A stretch of DNA of 34,021 nt from contig JACPRI010000279.1 of NCBI GenBank assembly GCA_016190065.1, positions 1-34,021 of the forward strand, written 5' to 3'. A program made the translations under genes and the position numbers. Origin of the DNA: Verrucomicrobiota bacterium (GTDB lineage Bacteria; Verrucomicrobiota; Verrucomicrobiia; Limisphaerales; SIBE01). Shown one piece after another: positions 9,201 through 16,722 of this stretch; the first letter of the stretch is position 1, and the number at the start of each line of letters is the position of its first letter. The notes beneath the pieces are model-generated. The model saw only the letters and a program-made list of their open reading frames with translations, had not been told where the DNA came from and did no database searches.

Positions 9201-9609
9201 GCTCTGGCAAATCCGGTTGAGCCAGGTGCAAGCCGAGCTCGCGCTGGCGCGCGCGGATTGGCCGGAGGCGCTCCGCTTGGTCGAGTTGGCGATCAGCCAA
9301 AGCCAGAGCAAAGGGCGCGTGAAGTATCAAGCCCTCGGACTGTGGACCCAGGCGCAAGCGCTGCACGCGCTCGGCCGCACGCGCGAAGCCATTGACGGCT
9401 TGCGCCGAGCCGTCGAGTTGGCGCGTCCAATTGGCGATCCGGCCATGTTCCTCCGGCCCGCCACCGCGCTGCTCGCCATCGCAGGCAGCGACACGCTGCT
9501 TGTCGAAGCGCGTGCGGCCGCGCAAAAGATCCTCGCGGCGCTGCCGGACGAAACGATGCGCGGTCGATTCCAAGAGGCCGAGCCCGTGCGGACGTTACTG
9601 AAACCTTGA
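6262..9609 (+). CDS. Zinc-ribbon / class III cyclase / AAA ATPase / TPR signalling protein
   Basis: 1115 residues from ATG 6262, chosen because MQCPRCHYKN is the typical start of this family. An in-frame GTG at 6214 would add an unsupported leader overlapping the ABC relic. Two zinc ribbons open the protein (CPRC...CTEC and CSAC...CSKC). A complete cyclase domain follows, with metal residues D79 (FADLSGF) and D123 (VAGDQIF) and transition-state residues N194 and R198 (TNVAARL). An AAA-type ATPase domain comes next (Walker A GEPGIGKSR, Lys297; FEDIHWADD as Walker B), and then a long TPR-like helical region to the end. No membrane segment or signal peptide is seen, so it should be cytosolic. 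The family combines cyclase output with STAND-like ATPase switching. Its stop overlaps the region just before the next cyclase gene (ATG 5 bp on), so the two are probably cotranscribed. Confidence 0.9.
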   Translation: MQCPRCHYKNAADANFCTECGTTLNATCSACGATIAPAAKFCSKCGIPVPRSRVSVGRDERASEEARDERRWATLVFADLSGFTAVSESLDPEDVKALANQCTQRLGEEVRRFGGVVLNVAGDQIFAAFGAPTTHEDDAERAVRAALAMRDCALEHPAGHTLKVHIGVNTGEVMAGLIGPKERQDYTAMGDATNVAARLMSAAPPGTVLVGEETWRATRRVVRYRELPPVSVKGKERPVAVWEALAATDLAEARPLAGAPLMGRDHEMSLLSEIWLKVVREARPQLITVIGEPGIGKSRIVAEFERQYCAGAIRLHGRCLPYGEALGYWALASMLKEAAEITAEDDPAATRSKLEALVTTVVGEAVSKAGTAGELSRHLALLAGLELPAEREGNMPDQKALHGSVRKFCEALASRQPLFLMFEDIHWADDALLDLIEHIASRAREVPLLILTQARPDLLQKRPNWGGGVRAFTSLSLEPLGETAAEQLVLALCRERGLPEGAAEGASRGAGGNPLFAEELVAMIAERGAQDGIPSAIKALIAARLDGLTGSERAALQAAAVFGKVFWETGLGAMGVATDLPAILETLEEKDLIRQQPVSQFRGDHEYIFKHDLIRDVAYETLPRAERKRLHAQVADWMEKTAAESLENYFDQLAHHALSASQEERAMNYLVAAAERAHRLSAHREETSLLAQALALGEGFRPPADLAVLRAKRGTAFGRLAMWVEARRELELALGDLPPANSEQRTQLLVDLSAACFWVLDLAATRTYAQEAVSLAESIGKPELAADAMGWIANAIQGDGNPREALEIHRRAHQRAGGRAMSTRGIAALTLYLLGEIDEAIEVGREAVHIARGLHHTSATMYGLPHLGIALATSGRYTEAMRVFDEARQFGKEYEVWSLLARSIAFSAGFHLDVYDFAGNQALAEEARELARSNKFLFTVVSAGIDLLLNFARRQEVAEAEKLLGEVRTTADALAGSHGWLWQIRLSQVQAELALARADWPEALRLVELAISQSQSKGRVKYQALGLWTQAQALHALGRTREAIDGLRRAVELARPIGDPAMFLRPATALLAIAGSDTLLVEARAAAQKILAALPDETMRGRFQEAEPVRTLLKP

Positions 9610-9614
9610 CGCCC

Positions 9615-11684
9615 ATGCCTAACGCCGCCCCAGAGCACCGCAAGCTGGCGGCGATCATGTTCACGGACATGGTCGGCTACAGCGCGCTCGCGCAGAAGAA
9701 CGAGGCGCTGGCGCTAAAGCTCCTGGACGAACATCAAGCTTTGCTGCGGCCGTTCTTCCCCAAGTTCAATGGCCGAGAAATCGAGACCATCGGCGACGCC
9801 TTCCTGGTCGAGTTCACCAGCGCGCTGGATGCCGTGCGTTGCGCAGTGGCCATCCAGAAGGCGTTGGCGGAGCGCAATGCGTCTTCACCGGGCGCGGCAA
9901 GAATTCAGATTCGGATCGGGGTGCATATCGGCGACGTTGTGCAGCGTGAAAAGAACGTGCTCGGAGACAGCGTCAACATTGCCGCGCGCATTGAGCCGCT
10001 GGCAAGGCCCGGCGGGATTTGCGTGACGCAGCAGGTTTTCGATCAAGTCTATAACAAGCTGGAGGTGCCCTTGGTCAAACTCGGAGCGCCGGAGTTGAAG
10101 AACATTCAAGTGCCGGTTTGCCTGTATCGGGTCGTGCTGCCGTGGGAGACAAAGGACTTGAGCTTCCGTGAACGCGCCCGATTCCAGTGGCGGCGCAAGC
10201 AACGCCGATGGGTTATGGCTGCGGTTGTCGCGCTGGTGTTGGCGGCGATTGCCTTGAGCGTCTGGCGAGCGCCCTCGCACAGCCGGATCGAGTCCTTGGC
10301 GGTGCTGCCGCTGACCAACCTCTCGAACGACCCGGCCCAGGAATACTTTGCTGACGGGATTACGGACCTTCTGACCACTGAACTGGGAAAGATCGGCTCG
10401 CTGCGCGTGATTTCTTTTCAAGCCGTCAAGCAGTTCAAGCAAGCTGGAATGCCGCTGACGAAGATGGTGAAGGCATTGAAGGTGGACGGCTGGGTGGAAG
10501 GAATGGTCTTGCGCGACGGACCGCGTGTGGCGATCACGGCCCGGTTAATCCGGGCCGCCACGGCCGAGCAGGTCTGGCAGACCAACAGCACGCGCAATCT
10601 CAGCAACCTCGTCGATTTACAGGGCGAAGTGGCGCTCGCTCTGGCCGAAGCCATGAGGGTGAAGCTGCTCCCGGGCGAACGCACGCTGCTCTCAGCCACA
10701 CGTCCGGTCCATCCCGATGCGATGGATTACTACTTGCGGGGCAAATTCTCGTTTGGCGAGAAAACCGAGCTGGCCATTGCGATGCTGGAACAGGCGATCA
10801 AGATTGATCCTGGGTTTGCCCGCGCTCATGCGCAACTGGCCCTTGCTTATGCCAGCAAGGGTTACTTCACCGATCCTATGGCGATTGAAAAGGCCCGCCA
10901 GGCATTGGCGAACGCCATGGCCTTGGACGCGAGCCTTCCCGAAGTTTATGTGGTGCGAGCGCGCTTGCTCTGGACCCAGGCTAGTGGCTGGGACGCAAGC
11001 GGCGCCATTCGAGAACTGGCAAAGGCTTTGAGCTTCAACTCAAACTTCGATGAGGCCTACGGCTTCCGCGCCATCCTTTACTGGCACCTCGGGTTGCTAG
11101 ACAAGTCACAGCAGGATATCGAGAAGCTGTTGGCCCTGAAACCCACTGACACTCAGATGCGGTCGGAATTTGGGGGGTTGTTTCTCTTTCAGGGGCACTA
11201 CGAAAAGGCGCTGTACTACTACACCAACTTTGCCGCGCAGTACCCGGTGCCAATCGCCGAGAACGCGCTGGCCTCGGCCTACCAGCATTTGCACCGCACC
11301 AACGAGGCTTGGGCCGTCGTGAACCGATTCCTCAACTCCGGACGCGCCGACACGGGCGGCCTCATGACCAGCATGCAAGCCGTTCTGCTGGCCGACGCCG
11401 GCGAGAAGGCTCAGGCCTCGGAGAAGATCGTCCAAGCACAGGAAAAGGGAAGGAATTTCAGCCACTTTCATCACACCGCGTACAACATTGCCGTCGCCTA
11501 TGCCCTCCTGAATGAGCCGGCTCAAGCTGTGCCCTGGCTTCGCCAAACGGCCGCCGACGGCTTTCCCAATTTCTCATGGTTTCAGCGCGACCCCAATCTC
11601 AAGTCTCTCCGCAGCCATCCGGAGTTCATTCGCTTCATGGCTGAACTGGAGAAACAGTGGAAACGATTCAACGAAACGCTCTGA
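9615..11684 (+). CDS. Class III nucleotide cyclase / TolB-like / TPR protein
   Basis: 689 residues. I chose ATG 9615, five bases after the preceding stop; a TTG at 9606 overlapping that stop is the alternative. The N-terminal cyclase domain is complete: D18 (FTDMVGYS), D61 (ETIGDAFL), N121 and R125 (VNIAARIEP). A single membrane segment lies at about residues 197-217 (VMAAVVALVLAAIALSVW). It is followed by a TolB/FlgO-like domain beginning LAVLPLTNLSND, with GITDLLTTEL, and then TPR repeats. The predicted topology is a cytoplasmic cyclase with a periplasmic TPR sensor-like part. The C-terminus shares FHHTAYN and LKSLRS with the 2770-6000 protein, showing recent common ancestry. It ends 17 bp from a convergent barrel gene. 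The substrate (ATP or GTP) cannot be assigned safely. Confidence 0.9.
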   Translation: MPNAAPEHRKLAAIMFTDMVGYSALAQKNEALALKLLDEHQALLRPFFPKFNGREIETIGDAFLVEFTSALDAVRCAVAIQKALAERNASSPGAARIQIRIGVHIGDVVQREKNVLGDSVNIAARIEPLARPGGICVTQQVFDQVYNKLEVPLVKLGAPELKNIQVPVCLYRVVLPWETKDLSFRERARFQWRRKQRRWVMAAVVALVLAAIALSVWRAPSHSRIESLAVLPLTNLSNDPAQEYFADGITDLLTTELGKIGSLRVISFQAVKQFKQAGMPLTKMVKALKVDGWVEGMVLRDGPRVAITARLIRAATAEQVWQTNSTRNLSNLVDLQGEVALALAEAMRVKLLPGERTLLSATRPVHPDAMDYYLRGKFSFGEKTELAIAMLEQAIKIDPGFARAHAQLALAYASKGYFTDPMAIEKARQALANAMALDASLPEVYVVRARLLWTQASGWDASGAIRELAKALSFNSNFDEAYGFRAILYWHLGLLDKSQQDIEKLLALKPTDTQMRSEFGGLFLFQGHYEKALYYYTNFAAQYPVPIAENALASAYQHLHRTNEAWAVVNRFLNSGRADTGGLMTSMQAVLLADAGEKAQASEKIVQAQEKGRNFSHFHHTAYNIAVAYALLNEPAQAVPWLRQTAADGFPNFSWFQRDPNLKSLRSHPEFIRFMAELEKQWKRFNETL

Positions 11685-11701
11685 CCACAGGCCAGGGACA
11701 A

Positions 11702-12778
11702 TCAGAATCGCCGCGAATAGCTTGCCACAAGAATGAAGTCGGCAATACCGCCAGCCCCATGAACGTAGTTCCCGGTCCGTTCGCTCGCTTGGATATCCCG
11801 GATGCTGCGCTGGCGGCTGCGTGCTACCGCGACAGGCCCGTTCAAGCTGAGAAGGTTTTTGCCCCAGCTCCAAGAGATGCCGGGATCAATATAGACGGAG
11901 TACCCGGGCCTGCGGAAACCATCATCGGCCCCGCCGATCAAATCGCGCACGGGCAGACCGTCCACGCGGGCGCCCAAGCTCAGTGAGATCCCCTTTTGGG
12001 GCCAAATGGTGTAGGACAAACCGAGACGCCCCTGATATTGATCAGGTACGGACAGGAGAACGCTAGGATCGGTCGTGAACTGCGTATCGTTCTTCTCCCG
12101 CGGATTGATCAGATAGAACCCGGAAGCATAGAGGTACGTGTGCTGAACAATCTTTTGAAACCCCTGCATCTCGAGGACGACACCCCACCCACCATCGCCG
12201 GGTTGGATCGAGGTATCCGCTGGGCGAACCGTTTCGACTCCATTGATGAGAACAGTATCGGTTCCCTTGGATTCGCCGGTCGGCGCCTTCATCCCGAGCC
12301 CGAAGGAAATATTCCCATTGGAATGTTTTGAGGGATCCAGCAACCAGATGTTTCCGACCAACCTGAGGTCGCCAATCCCGGCCACGGTGTTGTGGAGTCG
12401 ATTGGAGATGACCGTCACGTCGCCATAGACGAACGGGAGAGTCAGACTCAAACTGAAGCGCTTCGACACAGCGTAAGTGGCCGCGAGATCCACGGAATGA
12501 ACCGTAATGTCCGGGTTGGCGTTTCCCGCTTCGTACTCAGGACGATACTGCGACCCAATGAAAACTTTCTGAGCATGGAGGTAGCGATACGAGAGCGTGG
12601 TTTCCCAGTGATGCGGTTCCAAATAGGAAATCCCCTCGGCGCCCAAACTGAGCGACATGTGGCGCGCCGGGATTCAGCCTTGGCCCAGGACTTGAGGCGC
12701 AGATTGAGTGAAGATCAGGACGCTCAACAGGCAAAGCTGAACGAACCGAAGCCGGATCGCAATTCGACGAGGTCGCAT
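11702..12778 (-). pseudogene. Outer-membrane beta-barrel protein with an in-frame TGA after the signal peptide
   Basis: The frame from ATG 12658 encodes 318 residues of alternating hydrophobic/polar strands ending in SRRF, with an aromatic C-terminal residue typical of outer-membrane barrels. It has no signal peptide by itself. In the same frame upstream, ATG 12778 starts a near-ideal signal peptide (MRPRRIAIRLRF then VQLCLLSVLIFTQSA), which ends at LGQG and is followed by TGA at 12674-12676. Removing that one stop gives a complete exported barrel of about 358 residues. It resembles the transporter or 'phenol MetA pathway' type of barrel annotation, though I cannot name the family with certainty. 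A TGG (Trp) to TGA mutation, a sequencing error or read-through are all possible. It lies 65 bp downstream of the permease gene on the same strand. Confidence 0.7.
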
Positions 12779-12843
12779 GAGTCGCTGTGTGGGCGAGACC
12801 TTGATCCACTCCGCGTCCAGCGTCAAGGAGATTGACGGAGGTC

Positions 12844-13638
12844 TCACGTGTCATACCGATGCCGCCTCTCCAGATGCCGCGTCCACATCGAAATGGGCAG
12901 CGTCAAAAGGAGATACCCAATCGCCAGAGGAAGGTAGCTCTCCAGCGTGCTGAACGTGCTGGAGTTCACTTCGCGGGCGTTGAGCGTGAATTCGCTGATC
13001 GAAATGATCGAGAGCAGCGAGGAATCCTTGATCAAGGACACGAACTGGCCCGCCAGCGGCGGCAGCGTCTGGCGCAAGGCCTGCGGGAAAATGACGAACC
13101 GGTAAGTTTGCGCGCGCGTCAATCCGATGGCCTTCGCCGATTCCAACTGGGATTTCCCTACACTTTCAATGCCTGCGCGGATGATTTCCGAAATGTAGGC
13201 TCCGCTAAAGCAGGCCAGGGTCAAGATGCCGACCAGGTAGCGGTTCTCGACATGAAAGGCGTCCGCCACCACGTAGAAAAAGATCAGAATCTGGACCAGC
13301 AGCGGCGTGCCCCGCACCACTTCGATGTAAATCTTGCTGAAGTAACGCAAGGCCAGCCAATGGCTGCGTTGGGCCAGCGCGAAGAAGAGGCCGATCCCCG
13401 TGCTCAGCCCTAGCGCGGCGGCGGAGATCCAGATCGTCGTGAACCACCCCTGCACGAACTTCTGGCGATACGCGTAGATCGAGCCCCAGTTCCAGTGATA
13501 GTTCAGTTGATGGAACGAGAAGTAAAAGAGGAGGACGATCAGCAGGAACGCCGCCCCGAAATTCACCACCCGCCACGGCCAGGGCAGCGGCGCGTGTGCG
13601 GACTCAGGCGGCGTCCGGAAAATGCGGAGCAGGGCCAC
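12844..13638 (-). CDS. Polar amino-acid ABC transporter permease (HisM/GlnP type)
   Basis: 264 residues from a GTG start that lies 3 bases after the stop of the binding-protein gene, so translation is probably coupled. Hydrophobic segments span the inner membrane. The permease EAA loop that contacts the ATPase is intact (ESAKAIGLTRAQTYRFVIFP, then QALRQTLP). PLLVQILIFFYV and SGAYISEIIRAGIESV are typical of the polar amino-acid permease family. A single permease gene implies a homodimeric channel. No ATP-binding gene follows; the next gene is an outer-membrane barrel. The ATPase must therefore be encoded elsewhere, shared, or lost. The transported amino acid cannot be deduced. Confidence 0.9.
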   Translation of the reverse strand: MALLRIFRTPPESAHAPLPWPWRVVNFGAAFLLIVLLFYFSFHQLNYHWNWGSIYAYRQKFVQGWFTTIWISAAALGLSTGIGLFFALAQRSHWLALRYFSKIYIEVVRGTPLLVQILIFFYVVADAFHVENRYLVGILTLACFSGAYISEIIRAGIESVGKSQLESAKAIGLTRAQTYRFVIFPQALRQTLPPLAGQFVSLIKDSSLLSIISISEFTLNAREVNSSTFSTLESYLPLAIGYLLLTLPISMWTRHLERRHRYDT

Positions 13639-13641
13639 GGC

Positions 13642-14517
13642 TCAAAAGTAAAACGGGAACCCCAATTGCTTGAAAGCCTGTTTTTGTTCCTTCAGATAGC
13701 GGTCTCCGAGCTCCTCAAAACCCCCTTGGGTCCGGTATTCAGTCAAGAATCGATTCACCTGCTGCGCCAATTCTGTGTTTCCTTTGCCGAGGCCAATCGC
13801 CCAGGATTCCTCTTGAAACGGCCTCAGGATCGGCCGCGTGGTTTCCCGGTTGCGCTGCCAGTTCTTGAACGTGGACATCTGATCGTAAATGAAAGCGTCC
13901 GCCTTTCCCTGGACGACCTCGAGCACGCACGCGTCCTCCTTGTCGAGCACGAGCACTTGGGCCAGCTTGATTCGCTGCCGGGCAAAAGTGTGGCCGGTCG
14001 TTCCGAGTTTCACGGCCACGGTTTTTCCGGGTTGATCCAATTCTTCCATGGAGTTTACGGAAGAGTTTTTCCCCACGAGCAAGCACAATCCGGTTTTCAG
14101 ATAAGGCTCCGAGAAATCGATCGATTGCGCGCGCTCAGTCGTGGCGGTCATCGATGAGATGATGAGGTCGATCTTTCCTGTCTTTAGCGCCGGAATCAGC
14201 CCATCGAACGGGATATTCTGAATTTCGATCTTCCGGCCCAAATGGGCTCCGAGCGCCCGCGCCAAATCCACACTCACTCCGGTGGGGTTACCTTGTGTGT
14301 CCGTCGTTTCGAAGGGCGGATAGGCAAGTTCCATCCCGACGATCAATCTGTCGTCGGTTTTCGTCGAGCAGGCACTCAACGAGCCGAGCAAGATGGAGGC
14401 CAGCCCCAGAAGAACCCCCGTGGCAAACCAGGGCCGAAGCCAGAGATGCGCATCACTGTGCAGTGGGCGCGTTAGGCTGCGCAAGCTGGCAGCCCAGATT
14501 TTCAATCGTTCGCACAC
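13642..14517 (-). CDS. Amino-acid ABC transporter substrate-binding lipoprotein
   Basis: 291 residues from a GTG at 14517. The longer open frame to 14694 runs through a palindromic repeat and lacks a signal sequence, so I rejected it. A hydrophobic segment ends in a lipobox (LGSLSAC), giving a lipid-anchored periplasmic protein. The mature part is a family 3 solute-binding protein: LIVGMELAYPPFETTD, GVSVDLARALG, GLIPALKTGKIDLIISSM and DFSEPYLKTG match the conserved blocks around the ligand cleft. It is placed directly before the permease gene, with which it should form the uptake system. The signal peptide is long (about 50 residues before the Cys), so the exact start is uncertain. Confidence 0.88.
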   Translation of the reverse strand: MCERLKIWAASLRSLTRPLHSDAHLWLRPWFATGVLLGLASILLGSLSACSTKTDDRLIVGMELAYPPFETTDTQGNPTGVSVDLARALGAHLGRKIEIQNIPFDGLIPALKTGKIDLIISSMTATTERAQSIDFSEPYLKTGLCLLVGKNSSVNSMEELDQPGKTVAVKLGTTGHTFARQRIKLAQVLVLDKEDACVLEVVQGKADAFIYDQMSTFKNWQRNRETTRPILRPFQEESWAIGLGKGNTELAQQVNRFLTEYRTQGGFEELGDRYLKEQKQAFKQLGFPFYF

Positions 14518-14531
14518 TTCTCGACTGACAT

Positions 14532-14680
14532 GGGGAGCGCACGCGCCCCGCGTGCCGTGGTCGGCGCCCTCGCCGACCACGGCGATGCGGTCGATAGAAT
14601 CACTATTGACTGCTTGTCCAACGCGTTCATTTCGACCGGCGAGGCGCCGGTCGAAACCCGCGAGGGCGAGCGTGCTCCCC
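14532..14680. repeat. 149-bp MITE-like palindromic repeat element
   Basis: The ends are imperfect inverted repeats: ggggagcgcacgcgcc on the left and ggcgagcgtgctcccc on the right. Inside are two perfect hairpins. The first has an 11-bp stem at 14556-14566/14571-14581 with a 4-base loop. The second has an 11-bp stem at 14630-14640/14646-14656 with a 5-base loop. It has no coding capacity of its own and lies between the methyltransferase gene and the binding-protein gene, in the promoter region of the latter. Confidence 0.75.
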
Positions 14681-14706
14681 AATACAGATTGCATTCAGTA
14701 GGCGGC

Positions 14707-15468
14707 TCAGACGCGACTCCAGCGAGTGGCTTCGGCGACACTCCACTGAAACTTTCGCGCGTGTTCTCGAATCAAAAAGGGCAAGTCCTTGCGGAAGGTC
14801 AGGCTAAAATTTGGGGCGAGGATATTTTGGAGAGCCGCAAGTGTCGTCACGGCCACGCCTTCTTCTTCGCAACCTCCCAGCCATTTCTCTCGCGGAGTGT
14901 ATTCGGTTAACCATGTGTAGGGTGAAGTAATAATCAGTTGTCCGCCGGGGCGTGTCAGCCGGACCAAACAGCTCAAGCAGGCCGCAGGATCCTGAAGCCG
15001 ATCGATGAGATTGGCCATCAGAACCACGTCAAATTCGCCGAGATCTGCGCGAAGATTCTGGGCGTCGCCGATCTCAAACTTGACGCGCCGTCGATCAATT
15101 TCCCGCGGAACTGAGGCCACGGCGGCCTTTGTCCAGGCTCCCGCTTCGAGGTAGCGGAAGGCCAAAACGCCATCGCGTTGCAGACAATCGGCGGATTCAA
15201 CGAATCGGCGGGAAGAGTCGATTCCAATGACGTGCTCACAGAACCGGGTCAGTTCGAACGTGGATCGTCCGACGGCACAGCCAACGTCCAGCGCGCGCGA
15301 GCTCGATGGAAGGCGCTTTGTGTCCAAACACTCGCTCACGCATCGGACTGGAAAATCAAGCGCGTCCGAAGGCCCAAAAGGCCAGGGGAGAATCTGTTCC
15401 GGCGAGCCGTAATGGAAGAGAAGGTACTCTGACAGCGCCCGGTCGGATTCGTAAAAACTGGGGATCAT
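14707..15468 (-). CDS. Putative 4-mercaptohistidine N1-methyltransferase (OvoA C-terminal type)
   Basis: 253 residues. The sequence follows the C-terminal methyltransferase domain of the ovothiol enzyme OvoA (family TIGR04345). It opens YESDRALSEYLLFHYG and has the SAM-binding motif ALDVGCAVGRSTFEL. It continues with VLMANLIDRLQDP and TSPYTWLTEYTPREKWLGG, and ends with FLIREHARKFQWSVAEATRW. In ovothiol synthesis this domain methylates the imidazole of 4-thiohistidine using S-adenosylmethionine. Here it stands alone, without the sulfoxide-synthase part, which if present must be elsewhere. The start codon follows the stop of the upstream M29-like gene by only two bases, so the pair is almost certainly one transcript with coupled translation. 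Family assignment rests on recognised sequence blocks; the actual substrate is inferred. Confidence 0.82.
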   Translation of the reverse strand: MIPSFYESDRALSEYLLFHYGSPEQILPWPFGPSDALDFPVRCVSECLDTKRLPSSSRALDVGCAVGRSTFELTRFCEHVIGIDSSRRFVESADCLQRDGVLAFRYLEAGAWTKAAVASVPREIDRRRVKFEIGDAQNLRADLGEFDVVLMANLIDRLQDPAACLSCLVRLTRPGGQLIITSPYTWLTEYTPREKWLGGCEEEGVAVTTLAALQNILAPNFSLTFRKDLPFLIREHARKFQWSVAEATRWSRV

Positions 15469-15470
15469 GC

Positions 15471-16658
15471 TCAGGCGGTGAGCAAGTTCCCCAGGTAATC
15501 CGCGGGTTGATAATCCCGAAGCACCACGCGCATCTCCCCGTTGCCATACATGCGGACTTTGGGAACTTGGATTTCCGGCGTCTTGGTCGGTGAAAAAAGA
15601 ATGTCGTCATGAGTCGCGTTGTTGGGGTTGGCGAATCGATCCGGAGTTAGCTGGCCTCCCAGGTGATCGCTCCGGCCGGTGGCGACATGGAACGTTCCCA
15701 GAATCTTCTCATCCTGAATGTCGCGGCCGGACGTGGGCAGGTCCTGCGTGCCGAAGCCGAGCTCTCCGAGTTCTCCGGTTAGAGGATCGGCCTGGAGTTT
15801 TTGGTTGTGGGTATCGACAGTCCTTTGCTCGCCGGCCAACAGCCTGGCCTTCAGAATGCGGCCGCCGGCAACGTCCATCAGCCCAATCGTCCCATCCTCA
15901 TAGCGCAGCGGGAAACACCCTTCAGCTCCCGTCGGCACGAAATAAACCTCGCCCGCCGGGAGATTCGCCACGTCCGGTTTTTCGCCGCGACAGAGGCCGT
16001 GGCTTTTTTGGGCTTCTTGGCGACCGCAATGGATGGTGAGCCTGGTCGCAGTCGTCGCAACGGTGAAATCAATTTCAAAATGATCGGCGCGAGTGAGACC
16101 CAGACGCAGTTTCTCGGCCTGGCGGCTCACTTCGTGGTAATCGACAGCCAATCCCGTGCGGAGGATGATTTCGTTCAACCCGTGCAAAGTGGCGCCGCGA
16201 AAACCGAAGCGCTTGGCGAAAGCCGTCAATGGCGCCGTGGCGGAAAATGTCGAAACACAGAGCAAGATGTTAAACCGGGGGTAAATGTCGCGCTCGAAAC
16301 TCAACGCGCGGCCGCCAATGTCCACCGCGTTGTCCGGGAGATCCAGGTTGCTTCCGCCCGTGACCCGATACGCAAACAAATCTCCCGCTTGCAGGTTCAA
16401 CTCGGACAGCACGCCCTTTTTCAGGCCCTGGTAAATGACATCATGGGCGAGCTTCTGGATGGACAGTTCGGGTTTTTGGAGAAACGCGAACTCCTTCAGG
16501 CCAGCGGGATCCGGGAGGTCAATGAGGACCGCGATCCTTTCGCCTGCCTTCGGCGCAAAGACCGTTCGCAACAGCCGTGCTAAATCAAATGGCGGAAAAT
16601 GTTTCACAGCTTGAGACAGACTCCGATCGACTGCGCTCATGCCTTGCGAATCTGTCAT
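15471..16658 (-). CDS. M29 (thermophilic aminopeptidase)-like metal hydrolase
   Basis: 395 residues. The C-terminal half shows the M29 pattern of metal ligands: E237 in LPAGEVYFVPTGAEG, E299 in GELGFGT, H324 in KILGTFHVATG, and H350 with D352 in ATHDDILF. In M29 aminopeptidases a catalytic tyrosine lies seven residues after the first histidine; here that position is Asp (D331). The metal site is thus largely kept, but the peptidase chemistry may have changed. The protein is cytosolic, with no signal peptide. It is joined to the ovothiol-type methyltransferase gene by a two-base gap, suggesting a shared small-molecule pathway rather than general protein turnover. Start ATG 16658 has no clear ribosome site; Met7 is an alternative. 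Confidence 0.72.
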   Translation of the reverse strand: MTDSQGMSAVDRSLSQAVKHFPPFDLARLLRTVFAPKAGERIAVLIDLPDPAGLKEFAFLQKPELSIQKLAHDVIYQGLKKGVLSELNLQAGDLFAYRVTGGSNLDLPDNAVDIGGRALSFERDIYPRFNILLCVSTFSATAPLTAFAKRFGFRGATLHGLNEIILRTGLAVDYHEVSRQAEKLRLGLTRADHFEIDFTVATTATRLTIHCGRQEAQKSHGLCRGEKPDVANLPAGEVYFVPTGAEGCFPLRYEDGTIGLMDVAGGRILKARLLAGEQRTVDTHNQKLQADPLTGELGELGFGTQDLPTSGRDIQDEKILGTFHVATGRSDHLGGQLTPDRFANPNNATHDDILFSPTKTPEIQVPKVRMYGNGEMRVVLRDYQPADYLGNLLTA

Positions 16659-16722
16659 GAGAAGGCCGATCCGTCCATGCTTCAGATTCGGAATTGACTT
16701 GGTTTCCAGGGTAGTTCAAACT

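Noticed and set aside
14518-14694. Longer start for the amino-acid binding protein
   Set aside because: It would translate the palindromic repeat and move the signal peptide far from the N-terminus.
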